From Puccinellia tenuiflora (lineage: Eukaryota > Streptophyta > Magnoliopsida > Poales > Poaceae), in the NCBI GenBank assembly GCA_012064385.1, contig QRDG01001831.1, forward strand, positions 1,465,930 through 1,529,929: 64,000 bases of DNA, read 5' to 3'. Shown piece by piece: positions 13,601-26,000 of this stretch. The notes beneath the pieces were generated by a model. It saw only the letters and a program-made list of their open reading frames with translations. It was not told the origin of the DNA and made no database searches. Both the position numbers and the translations under genes were made by a program. Position 1 is the stretch's first letter, and every line of letters begins with the position of its first letter.

Positions 13601-14531
13601 CCACAGATGACTCTTGGATAGTCTCACGCGAGGTAAAGGTTTAACCGCTCCTGCTTGCCGGCCTTCCCCGGAAGAGGGCCAACTAGGTGAGCCGGACGGT
13701 ACCAATGGGTAAAATAATACACCCCTGCAGGGTTAATCTTTTCGAAAAGCCGTGTCCACGGTTATGGACAACTTGGGAATAGACGATAAGATCATAGATA
13801 ATTTTAACCTAATTGATATGGCAGCTAAAGGTTGCATAATCAACGTGTGTTAAAGGTTCACTTCCTCGAGGGTGATTCGAGGGGGTGCCTTGGTGAAGAT
13901 GAGAGTGGTTGGTTACAAAAGGGTTCGATGAGAACCAATGATGACAAATGTTACTCTCTTACCCCTTTTATGAAAAGTATTCTGAGTAGACGACGCCTCG
14001 TGTCATTTATATCTTTTATTGCAAACTGGCTTTATGCAAAAGAAATACATAAACAGCTTTAGAGCCTCCGTCAGTCATTGGGCCTATATCGCCCTACTAA
14101 ACTTGCGAGTACATCGTACTCAGTCTCTCTTTGCTGCCTCTATGATTTTGTATTTCAGAGGAGGAAGACACCGAGCAACTAGGTGGGTTCTTCGTTGATG
14201 TCGACTACTAGTCTGGGGTTCCCAGGTGGCAGCTTGGGACCGTGGAACAAGCTGGTTGGGATGATGTTTATTATAGGCCTCTTAGGCCATATATTTGCTT
14301 CTTGTTGTTAGACAACACTACCCGCTTCCGCTTGATGACTTGATGGATCTGTGATCCTTTTGTTGTGTAATATTTGTATTTCTTCTCGTTATATGAGTTG
14401 CTATATGTTTTGTGTCGTAGAGTCATGCTTTGTGCCAGTTCTGTTCCACAAGTCTCGACCTTTGTCTTATACATTGATGGTTGTGTCGGATTCATAGCCT
14501 CTCTGTATAATTCCGGGGTCGGGGCGTTACA
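10625..14531 (+). repeat. 3' LTR of the second LARD, ~3.9 kb
   Basis: It starts TGTAACAGCCCC right after a polypurine tract and ends ...GGGGCGTTACA. It shares blocks with 5402-9561 and with the minus-strand LTR at 15427-19239, for example the words around GGGCCTATATCGCCCTACTA, so all three are one superfamily with distinct variants. A GC-rich block at about 11290-12230 holds CCGGCC-rich repeats. The five bases after it are cgccc. Frames of up to 287 codons within the GC block overlap on both strands and look non-coding. Confidence 0.85.
12015..12225 (+). repeat. CCGGCC-rich short repeat block in LTR
   Basis: Many copies of GGCCGGCCT and GGGCCGGC with irregular 20-35 base spacing, for example around GGCCTGGGCCGGCCACGAGG. 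A matching block in reverse orientation lies at 17836-18045 in the neighbouring minus-strand LTR. The young LTR at 5402-9561 lacks it, so the block is a subfamily feature. It is very CpG-rich and so a likely dense methylation target. Confidence 0.75.
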
Positions 14532-15052
14532 CGCCCATAGGCTTGGACGTCCATGCGTCCCTGGGTTAGATCTAGGAACTCCCTCCTCTTGAGGTCCATG
14601 ACGGGCATGGGGATGTACGCCGCACAGAAGGCGGTGCGGAACTCCGCCCAAGTGAAGGCATGACCAGCGTCGAACATCGACACGTGGCTCTCGCACCAGG
14701 AGCCGGCGGCTCCATTCAGCAAGTAGGTGGCGAAATTGACTTGTTCCACCACCGGAACGTGCAGAGCGGCAAACTTGCGCTCGAGAGCCCGGAGCCAATC
14801 ATCAGCATCCAGTGGTTCCTTGGCTTCAGTAAAGGTAGGAGGTTGGGAGCGCTAGAACTCCGTGAGAGTGTTGCAGTCCGTGTTCCTCCTGGCCCCTTGC
14901 TGGACCAACTGCTCGAGAAGGCGCTCATTTCGCAGCCGGTTCTCCTCGATGACCATCAGGACCTCCGCCATTGAGGGTGGCGGCGGTGCATCAGGATCAC
15001 CGGGGTTACCATGACAGGTAGGAGCCATTCTGAAGATTTGGAACAAGGACAT
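14532..15052 (-). pseudogene. gag: gag relic of a minus-strand gypsy element (3' end cut by an LTR insertion)
   Basis: Read on the minus strand from an ATG at 15052 (a second ATG eight codons on is the likelier start), the frame encodes an N-terminal segment rich in proline and basic residues. A typical retrotransposon-gag core follows: WLRALERKFAALHVP, then VEQVNFATYLLNGAAGSW, then FTWAEFRTAFCAAYIPMPVM and LKRREFLDLTQG. A TAG at 14852-14854 interrupts the frame after residue 66, and the same frame continues beyond it. At 14532 the gene stops abruptly against the end of the plus-strand LTR 10625-14531. Gag would form the virus-like particle; this copy cannot make a full protein. Confidence 0.88.
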
Positions 15053-15410
15053 AGTTAGTAATCAACTCCGAACAATTAGGATAGATCATTTGAGTCCTTG
15101 CAGTTATGGAGAATTTAGATAACACTAGCACAAAACAAATTTAGTCAACCACGGGTGACATCACGTCATCGCGGCGATAGCAAACGGAATTAACTGACTC
15201 GAGGCAAACACCAGACGGTAGAACCCAACCCCGAGAACCTAAACTTTGACACCAAGCTTAAAACAAATAGAGATAAGAATCAGAGTAGAGCGAGTTGGAT
15301 GAGGAGTAAAAAGAATCCTAAGAAGGTTTTCACAACTCATTTTTAGGTTATAAATAATTTTCAACTAGACTCGACATCGACCAATAGAAAGGTTTTCCTA
15401 CAGGCAGTCC

Positions 15411-15424
15411 TGCTCTGATACCAA
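15411..15424 (-). other. Primer binding site of the minus-strand gypsy element
   Basis: On the minus strand this reads TTGGTATCAGAGCA, two bases after the LTR end ...ACTACA. It matches initiator tRNA-Met and shows that the LTR to its right is the 5' LTR of the gag-bearing element. The 360 bases between it and gag are an untranslated leader with nothing else recognised. Confidence 0.88.
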
Positions 15425-15426
15425 CT

Positions 15427-18400
15427 TGTAGTGCCCCGACCCCACAACTATGCAATGAAGCTTTGTGCAACCGGTCATGCTACACAATCGAAGGTTACTG
15501 GGTTTACCAATCCCAGGCCAAACCTTTGGCAGGCGTGCTCAGAATGAATCATCGGCACGCAACACTTCGATCATGCCATAAGCTCAGACATAGCTATCAT
15601 GCATAATAAAGAGATCAAGATTTGTGGAACAACTGGCACATCACAGACTCTACGACACAAAGATTCATATAGCAACTCATATATGAGAAAGATACAAATA
15701 TTACACACAAAAGGTCACAGACCCAACAATTCATCATGCGGAAGCGAGGTAGTGTTGTCTAACAACAAGATGCAAATATGGCCTAAGAGGCCTAGAGATA
15801 AGCAATCCCAGCCAGCTTGTTCCACGGTCCCAAGCTGCCACCTGGGAACCCCGAACTACTCGTCGACGTCCACGAAGAAACCACCTAGCTGCTCGGTGTC
15901 GTCCTCCTCTGAAACAAATTATAAAGGCAGCAAAGAGAGACTAAGTACGACGTACTCGCAAGTTTAGTAGGGCGATATAGGCCCAATACTGACGGAGGCT
16001 CTAAAGCTGTATGTAGCTAATTTGCATAAAGCTAATTTTCATTTTAAAAGATAATAAAGACCCGTGGCATCAACTACTCAGAATATTTCTCAAAGGGGAT
16101 AAGATAGCAACTTTTTCCTTCGGTTCTCAACGAACCAAGATTACCAAGAATCACCACTCGTCACCACCAAGGCACCCCCTCGAATCACCCTCGAGGAAAA
16201 GAACCTTTATCACACGTTGATTATGCAACCTTTAGCTGCCATATCAATTAAGTTAAGGTTCTCTATGATCTTATCGTCTATTCCCAAGTCGTCCATAACC
16301 GCGGACACGGCTTTTCGAAAAGATAAAACCCTACAAGAGTGTACTAATTTACCCATCGGCACCGTCCGGCTCACCTAATGGGCCCTCTTCCGGGGAAGGC
16401 CAGCGAGTGGGCGCGGTTAGACCTTTCCATCAGTGTGCGGAACGACAGGTTCAGCGCCTCCAACGCCCTGCCCCGCGGCCACATCCTAAACACCACCGTC
16501 CTTTTCGTTTCTTTTTCCACCCACACCCTCACACGCAAATGGAAATAGCAAACTAGAGGACCCTTGGCAAGCCCCTCACAACTTATTCGGTCACAGGGGA
16601 TTCCATATGTCCCCACCTTTGGAAGCATGCTCAGTCTTGGTTCAAGAGGTAAAGAACTCACACCTAGGGGCAAGAATGAGGCAAAACACCATCCCCAATG
16701 GAAACTCATCCAAGCCTTCTTAGCATTTTATTTAAAGTACCACAAGTAACCACCATGCCCGAATCATTCCATCAACATCATCATTATGGAATTTAATCAA
16801 CGGGCAATAACTAGCATTCGACTAAGCATGGCTAAGCATAGCTAAGCATAAAATACAACAGTTATATTCTTGTCTCCGGCCAACACATCAAACCTAGGGT
16901 TCATAGGTAGGGATACATGTATTGGTTCGGGGGAAGACATGCATACATAGGATAATCTAGCATTGACCAAAATTTGTCCTTGGAATCGCATGCAATATTA
17001 TAGTGGATAAAATAAGTTTATAAAAGCAATAGGATGCTAGATGCCAAGAAGGTTAGGTTATCTCTTGCCTTGCTGCCGGGGCGTGTAGTACGGCTCGTCG
17101 GGGTAGGTAGGGTTAACCTCCACTCCGGAATCTATCGATACCCAAAATAATAGAAGAACAAAATAAATCACACAAGGACAAGGTGCAATGCACAATCACA
17201 TGATGACATGACAAGTTGATGCAGGGATATCATCATTTAATTTATCTAACAAATTAAATGGAGTTTCAAATAATTAGTGCAATTATTTGGAAACAACCCC
17301 ATATTTATCTTAGTGGCCACATTGTTTATAAATTATTACATTATTAAAGAAGTGGCTTAAATATGCATGAACATGACATGATTAAGTAGGTTTTGTTCTT
17401 CCGATCATTTTGGTACCTTATTTGTAATTTTCCGAGTTTCGATGAATAAATAGCGAATTAAATAATTAATTGAATTTAATTCTTTTAATCAAATTATGAA
17501 TAACATCAAATAAATATTTGTGATCATGATGTCATATTAGCTAGGTTTGATTGCATTTGAAGTGCTGATCACAATGATATTTTATTTACAATTTTTGGTT
17601 AAATATTTAATAAGTTATGATTTTTCCCAATTTGGTATTATTTAAGCCATTTTAGGAATTCTTAAATAAACAACAATATTACAAATTCAAAAGACCATTA
17701 CAATTGTTCTAACATGTAGAGATTGTTTTTCTGAACATTTTGATAATTGAATTGTCAAATTTGGATCATTATTTAAAAAGATATCAATTAATTAAATTTG
17801 TCTTATTTTCTAAAAAGGGAAAACAATTCCCAGATAGGCCGGCCTTGTGCCGGCCAGGCCGGGCTGCAGGCCGGGCATGGTCCCGAAGCAACCGGCCTTC
17901 GGCCGGCCCAGGCTGGAGTGCGAGGCCGGGAGGGTGGCCGAGGGTTCCGGCCCTTTGGCCGGCCCAGGCCGAGAGCAAGGCCGGGCAGCAGCCCGAGCCA
18001 GCCAACCTCCTGACCAGACAGGCCGGCGCCCAGGCCGGCTCACGGGAACGGCGACACGGCGGTGATCGCCGGCGATCGACGGAGAGAGAGAGGGAGAGGG
18101 GGAGAGGGAGAAAGCTAGAGGGGACGCGGGCCTCACCAGGAACTTGTGGAGAGGTCGGCGACGGCGGGAAAGGGACGAGGACGCCGGAATCGGGCCCGGC
18201 GAGTAGCGGCAGGGGCGGATGACGTCGCGGATGCCGGCGTCAATGCGTGCGTCCCCGGCTCGATTGCTTGCATCGGGAGAGAGAGGAGGACGCGGCGGAG
18301 AAGCCTGCGTGCTTCGATCTACGCTGCCATCCCTCGAACGATGCTGGCGAGCTCGGCAACGGCGGCGATGGAGAGCTCGGTCTCGGAAAAGAGAGAGAAA

Positions 18401-19239
18401 GGGAACGGGAGAGCAGGGGGAAAGGAGCAGGTGAGGTCGTCGGGCGTCGTGGGCGTGCGTCTTTGACCACCAGGGGCCACGGCGTCGAGCGTGCAGGCGA
18501 GGCCACGGCGGCAGGGCGGCATGGGCGCCCGGCATGGCGCCAGTGCCGACGGCCACTGTGGAGGAGAAGACATTTCCCAGAAAACCCCCTGGCAACCTTT
18601 AGTTTAATTGCAAAAAGGTCCAATAGCAGTTTAATGAATTTAAATGAGGCCCTAAACCATTTTCAACAAATCTGCAAAAATTTATGTAGGCTCCCTTTAT
18701 CCTCTAGAACCTCCACAAAATTTTGTGTGGCAAAATAAAAAGTTTTGTATCACATTTGTTCATAGGATTTTATTAAGGGCATTTTTAATAAACTCCAAAT
18801 TGGATTTATTTGGAGCATTTAAACAATTCCAAAAATAGTGAAAATAATCATGGGTGCTCTCAGAATAATATTGAAGCTCCCCATGATTTTAGTTTGAATT
18901 TTTGGAAAGTTTAACTTGGGTTCAAAAATAGAAATGAATTGAACCCATTTGAATTCTCCATTTCATTTCCTTGCTTGTTAATAATTTGCATTTTACTAAA
19001 TGATTATAATTGGATGATTGAAACTTCCTGGACAATTTGGAAGTTCAAAAATTACATGTTTGCTAAGTTGAGCAATTGCATTGGTTCGGATGTTTGGGAA
19101 GTTTTGCTTCCCCATTTTAGTTGCTTGCATAGGTGGTTAGTTAGAAATGTCAATTTCATATGGATGCCATGATGCAAACAATAATGCAAAAAGTGGAAAA
19201 ATTCTTCGTATTTTTTATTAACAAGCTGGGGCTGTTACA
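15427..19239 (-). repeat. 5' LTR of the minus-strand gypsy element, ~3.8 kb
   Basis: On the minus strand it begins TGTAACAGCCCC (right end, 19239) and ends ...GGCACTACA (15427). It carries the same landmarks as the plus-strand LTRs to its left, in reverse: the GGGCGATATAGGCCC word near 15970, a GAGTAC/GTACTT palindrome at 15943-15957, and a GC-rich centre. The copy is clearly diverged from 10625-14531. The flanking bases at 19240 are cccag. The rest of this element would lie left of the window, displaced by the nested insertions. Confidence 0.85.
17836..18045 (-). repeat. CCGGCC-rich short repeat block in minus-strand LTR
   Basis: Irregular repeats built on AGGCCGGC and GGCCGGCCCAGGC, the reverse-strand counterpart of 12015-12225. 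Several overlapping alanine/arginine/proline-rich frames arise only from composition. Confidence 0.75.
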
Positions 19240-20020
19240 CCCAGCGGCAGCAACGACGAGGCAAGGCCCAGCAGCGGCAACAACGAGGTAGGGCCCAACG
19301 CCCTGCTGCGGCGACAGCTACACCGTCAAGGAGGACTTCGACGTCTTCAACTACTGTTAATTTAGTTTTAGTTTAAGTTTAGCCAAAAAAAATCGAACTT
19401 TGTAAAATTCCCTAAAATTCGAATGAAATCGTGTTTAATTTCGTGTTCAAATTTTTTCATAAAAATTATTTGGGGGCAACAAGTGGGGAGAGGCACACCC
19501 CATAGATGCCATCTCGTCCGGACGCCCCACGTAGTGCTCGTTCCGGCGCCTGTCCGGACGAGATTTGGGGGGGGCGTGAGTGGAGATGCTCTTGACGCGG
19601 GGTGGGAGGGGACGCGGGTCACTCAAGCAGTAAAATCACTTTTCAAAGGCTGCACATCTGCCTCAACAGCCGGTATGGAATAAAATCCCTGATCAAAATC
19701 TGAACACCCAAAGAAAGGCGCCACATCAACAACAAAAAAATAGATTTACCTATCTACCCAACAGATATATGTTTTCTGTCACCGGTAAAAACCTGTCCCA
19801 GAATCTCAACTCACTAGAGAGCGGCAATCTATGTTTTTTGTCAAATTGATATATGCTTTCGAAGCCTCTCCACCTGCTAGGTCCAGCTCCCTACCTTCCA
19901 GATGTCTAGGCAGTGTCAATGTATTTACACTATCGCATGTTGTCTGGGAGCATCGATTACATATACCAGGGCTGCATACACTCACAGAAGGTGGGTCACC
20001 ATTCCCGAGTGCTGTAGAAA
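19240..20020. other. 3' flank of RFT1: possible DNA-transposon remnant, otherwise nothing recognised
   Basis: 19240-19640 ends in GAGTGGAGATGCTCTT, a word resembling the terminal repeats of several grass DNA transposons, and contains a capped GC-rich to AT-rich transition. I could not find the matching opposite terminus, so this is only a suggestion. 19640-20020 should hold the 3' untranslated region of RFT1, which is transcribed leftward. I did not see an unambiguous plant poly(A) signal. Confidence 0.35.
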
Positions 20021-23000
20021 TCAATCACGTTTGTTGTGGCCCTTCAACGATGTGATAATGCTCAACAAGAACTGTTTTTCGCCACGGTATCTGTTCAACA
20101 AACAAGCCGCGTCACGATCATTAATAATATTTTAACAAAGAGAGTATCCTTGTGTAGTGATGTAGTGCTTACATCTCTAGCAGCGAGAAGACCAGGCACA
20201 TGATGCCTATCGCCATGTGAATGGGAAGTGTCTGCTTGAACCTATTTCTATTCAGAAACATCCTCTCGGAGAAAGCTGTGGTCACACCAGAAATGAGCAG
20301 AACGCCCCAGCCCGCTGGCAGGCAGCGGCTGAAAGAGAATGAGCCCTGTAAAAAAAATGACATCAGATATTTTTGATAAAACTGTAATCCTTAGAAAAAA
20401 CCCCAGGTGGAATATTACAGAAACTTTACCCTAAAACACTAATCACGAATGAACGAAAAAAATTACCTTAAAATAGTCTTTGATGAATACTGCAGAATAT
20501 GTGATTCGCAGTAGCATATCTTTACATACAGTCAAGGGACAAAAGAAGTTCTTCCAGAAAAAGATCGATTCCAAGGAAACAAGGATACTAGAGTTATTGA
20601 CCAAAGGATACTGACAGAATTAGCAGCAATCAACCCGACAGCTCCAGCAGACTTAATAAAAACCACATTTAGAACAATATAAATTGCTGAGAAGAGGAGC
20701 AACATATCGTTTGACTGCTTAAGCTGGTTTTCATTTGCAACAGAATGAAGGAAAGCTTCAGATGTGCCTGAAAGTAATCAAAGAATGATACAAGGCATTT
20801 ATGCGGAACTTAGCGCATTTAACCAAATACGTACTACATAGTCCGGGTACGACTAACAGGAGCATGTTCCTTGCTCGTACAGTAAGTTAATCCAGAGATG
20901 TCAAACCATGTCGAGACAATGAATAGTACAGTTTGCTTTTCATTCAAGTAAAATACGTTTTCAACTATAATGTTGTGCAGTTATTGAAGAGCAACAGACA
21001 GCTTCCAACAGAGAGGTCATACCATAAGTTGGCTGGACGTAATTGCTAATAACATGACTGGAAACAAATTATAACTGCTCTTATTGTCAAGTTGGATATG
21101 ATTATTGTGCTATATGCATCATAAGTTCATAACTGAAGCAAATCTAACACAGAAAGGCAAATCCGGGGCTGTTATGCCCAGTGTTCCAAATTTCCAGCTT
21201 GCAAAAACTAGTTTCAAATTCTCAAATTTAGATACATAATTTGGATTTGACAGGTTCCTGCCCAAAGCTAGTACTATTCATCAATGAAATATTCTTTAAT
21301 GTTATTAAGAAAACTACTGCAAAAGATTGTAGAATGAGAATATGCAGAGCTGCTACATAGAAGTACAAACCATTCATCGCTAGGCAGATTATGTAAACAC
21401 AATAGTAACGAAGAACAGTTGTAGCTTCGCCATCACTATATCTTCCTCCATATAGTAGATTCAGGAGGGTGTATGAATAACTTGGACCAAAAGAAATGAC
21501 TATGAGACCTGCACAGTTAGAGGATGATCATATTCAAGAACTGTTAACGTATTTAATATCCAAGGAAAACCAGAAGATCGAAGTTGATAGCACCTAAATT
21601 ATGTTTACTCAATTGCTTGCTTCTTATTCAGTGTGAGGACTAAGAGTAGATAAATGGACTAATATAAACATTACAGCATTCAGTATTGGATAGCGCACCT
21701 ATCAGCATAATCAGCTTAAGAGCTCCCAGCAAAGAACCTTCTAGATTGGATATATTTTGAGGAGTTTGCCCTGTGGATAAGGATCCATCATTAGCTCGCT
21801 GAGAAGAATATAAATCCGAAGATAATGCGCACAACATATTGTTTTAGCCAGCTATAGTCCTACGGACTAGTTATTCAACAGCACCATACAAACCGATAAT
21901 ATGCCAAAAATTATACTTCTTGATAGCTTGAGATATAGGAATGGCCATATATAAACTCTGAGTGGGCAGCAGCAGCAGCAGCATATAAACTGGAATTGTG
22001 GCAAACATTATAATCTAGGATAGCAAGGACTATGCCAAAAAGATAATCTTGTTTGGTTGCATTCGCGGCAATGCTTAGCTTAGCAATGATAATACGATTA
22101 TTCATGGTACTTGTTAGAGGATTACTTCCTGTGAGAGCAGTCATGAGTAATTTAAATACTGAGCAAACAACATAGTAAACAAGCGGAAAGTGTGCAGAAA
22201 TATCAAACGACCAACAGCCTATCCATAAAGCAGTCACCTCAGAGAACATTGTCAGATGGCCAAATGAAACTAAAAGGGAAAAAAAATCACGAGTGTTTTT
22301 TTTACCAGATATCAGCATAACATAGGCTAACTTCGATAGTTCAATTGACTAACCTATTCAAGAGATGCTCAATAGGCAAAACTTAGACTACTCCAGATCA
22401 GAAGACAAATGATGCGGATACGTGAAACTGAATCTTTCAGGCCAAACGGATGGTAAGCAATTCACTCTTAGCTGTCATAGTAAAGTGAAACTTTAAATTC
22501 ATGCAAAAGAGCAACCTGACGCCAATTGGGTGAATGTAGCATAAGAACTCTCTTCAAATGGCAGGAAAACTATTCTAACAACCAGACTCCCTGCAAATAA
22601 ATAGAAAGTCATTAGAGATTTTTATGGAAGGTGGTTAAGTTATTATTTTGAATAGTTTCGTCATATTTTTAGTTAGTTAATTTGTTCTTTTTTTAGATAC
22701 TATAGCAAGGTGGAAAGGGAGGTGGGAGGCATGGATAAACCACGCCCCAACTCCCATTTATCTAGTAAAAGAATTTGAAACATAAGGTGTTTGGCATACT
22801 TGCCTAATTTATCCACAAGCCCATATGCAGCCTGGTTGTATGGAGTATCAAACCAAACAAGAACAAATTTCTCGCCTTCTTGGAGGATCAATTTCCTGAA
22901 CGTCTGGCCTGTAAACAATATGCACATGTGCAATAACTGTTTATCATAGACCATCAGGGTTGACAACCTGAGAATGTGCGTGTTTTGGCATCAATAAGGA

Positions 23001-26000
23001 AATATAACTAACTTATGATCAATCAAACGTAATTATACAATAAAAAAGAAAGAACAAGAAGAAACCTGAATGGAAGGAGATAAAAAATTCTGATATTAGC
23101 AAATAAAAGGAAATATGCCCAATATCCAATGAAAATGCAAGCTCCATAGACAACCTGAGACAGAGCAAATACGACCAACTTCTCCTGCAAAAAAAAATCC
23201 CTACTGTAGTACTGTATTGATCATATGCAACACACAAATAGCAATGTGGGAAAGCATGAATTTATGTGTGAAAAGGTGCCCCAGAGAATATTATAAATTG
23301 GAAATGTAACTCGGCAAAAAATATATCGTTTGTCCTGAAAGCTCTATTATTTTCTAAGATCGATGTGTACAGCAGAGGGAAAAGTAGTGAAGAAGGCAGC
23401 TGTTTGCAAAAAAAAAAAATTATTAATTGGGGCAGTTGTGTTTCTTAACCAACCAGAGATACAGAAGTTGAAACCTTCTATTACAGAGAATATATACATG
23501 AATTTTATCCTACACAAACAAAAAGAATACAGTATGCAATACGAATTGGATATATGAATGCCCTGGATTGTTTATTTGTCACAAAATATGGATTTATGTA
23601 GATGGTTTTTCAGAATGGTTTGTGAACCTTCAAATAGAATTAAAAATTAAACATTGTGGGCTTATGCATTTATGCCATCAGTAATAAACTGGAGCAAAAG
23701 GATAATGTGACATTACCACTTTAACATGTCCTTTTATGAAGATATAAGTTGTTATACAACGTAGCAAAGTAGCTGCAGGTTCGGTATACACTCGTATTAT
23801 GTAGTATTTCTTCGTTTGGGAAAGTATATACAAAGGCTCTGCCAGTAGCTCCAAGATACAAGCAAATCCTGCCATTTTGGACCAAATAAATACATTAGCC
23901 CTCAATATGAGGGAAGTGGAGAAAATATGAAATGAGAAGGCAAACTAGTTTAGGAGTAATAGCACGTAAACAGAAAAGACAGCCCGTAATTGAGCATGTT
24001 TGGATCCTATCCAACAAACAAAAGAATCAAACTATAAATTTGATTTTTTTTCTTTAGCTAACCATCTAAAAATAACTGTAAGGCTATCTACTTGAGATAC
24101 TCTGGAGAGCTGCATAACAGCATGAAATGCTTGTCTCCAATTTATAGATTAAGAGCTAGGTGTTCAGCACTTAAATCTAAGAAAGATAAAATTCAATCTT
24201 CAACCCTACACTCAAAAACCATTTGAGTTGCAACCTTGAACTGTCGAAATAATCCACTTTTCACCTCAGGTGGTTTCACAAGTGGTTTTGACTTTTGAGT
24301 GACATGGAAGCCATATGTCTGCCATGCCACTGCCAGATAAGAAGAAACCCGGCATTCCGACCGTTTCTTAAACTCCCTCCGATCCATAAAAAGTGTCGCC
24401 CACTTAGTACAAAGTTTGTACTAACTTAGTACAAAATGAGCGACACTTTTTATGGATCGGAGGGAGTATAAAAGATGCTGGATATAAACAAATGGTGGAA
24501 ACTGATAATAAGTCAAATTTGGTGACACGGCAGCAATGTGCCAGACACCTCACGTCAGCAAAAATTACTTGTGAGACCATGCACTGGTGAAACTGGATTG
24601 TCACAGTAGTTCAAAGTTCCAATTCAAACAGTATTAGAGCTCACATTTGAAAAGTGGGCTTCTGCAGGAGTTCATGGTTAAAAGGTGGAATTTTCTATAA
24701 GATATAATATAGCACTGCCTCGAAATTTTTAATGTGGCTGGCTATTTTACCACCCGATCGAACTGATTCAACTAACTGACTACTTCACTCTGGAGAACTA
24801 TCCTTGATGAAATATCAATTATCATGCTCATGACCAATATAGAAATATACTTACTAGTAAATTCTGGTTATGGAAGACTTACCAATGATTAATGTAGCTT
24901 TCGCATAAGGGTCAGAAAACTTAAGTTTCTTTACCCTGAACACAAATAGACTGCCAATAAAAGTAACTAACAAGCCAAATGGGATGATCATCCAAGCTAT
25001 CTTTAGTATCTCTTCATCACTTAACACATCACCACTGTAATATAAGTATTAAGTTATCACTTAAAAAGTATACTCCAACAAAGCAAGTATAAGGAAAAAT
25101 ATTACACAATCAGAGAAAAAATTCTTCAAATACAAATTTTAATGTGAATATAACAACAAATATTCACAAACATACAAAATGTGAAAACGGTGAGAAATGG
25201 CGCACTTATTGTTTCAGACAATTAAGGTGTTATGAGGAGAATACTTTTCACATGTGCCCCACTTCAAGCTGGTGAAAATAGCTATGAGAAGTATGACACC
25301 GAGCATTATTGCTTCAGACAATTAAGGTGTTCAAACAATTCACCCCGTCCCTAGGTGCGTCTGCTCTCAAACATATCAGCTCGCTTGGGCTTATGTCCTC
25401 ATTTCTCCGAAAACGGTTAAACCGAAGTTATCCATTCAGATCCACAAGCATTACATGCTAACTCTACTCCACCATCAACTTACGACATAGGACTAACATA
25501 CCACTATTTAACACATGGACCACTTCGGAGGTGGCCCATGTAGCCCTTGGTGTGTAGTGGTGGTGCAAAATCCAACGTTGTATTTTTAAAACGAATAGTG
25601 CTAACACATAATGCGTACGGGTCCAAACATAATAACTCTAGATTAACCCTTTTGGATGAAAGGAGGAAGCCCCGAGCAAGTGGTAAGCGCGCACAAGACT
25701 GTCTTCCAATGGCTACTGGATTGGTGAGTTTCGGGCTCTAGGATGTTCCAAAAGCATAAAAGACAATCTTTACCAAATAATTTCAAACTCTCTTATCTTA
25801 GTTTGTTGGGCAACTGTGGCATCACAATAATAACCTTTTCTCATGATCTTATTTTCTATAAACTTGAAGAGAATTATAGTGCATCTCTTAGAGGGCACAT
25901 TTTCTCTCGCTGTCTTTACCCCGTTTCCCTTTCTATCCTTCCTGAATCATCGTGCCAAATGGTCAAGTCGTTTTTCTCTGAATATTATTGATATATAGTA

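Noticed and set aside
17810..18595. 261-codon minus-strand frame
   Set aside because: It sits in the GC-rich, CCGGCC-repeat part of an LTR with competing frames on the other strand and no motif.
22700..22966. Separate 88-codon gene
   Set aside because: It is mostly exon 7 of RFT1 read on into the intron.
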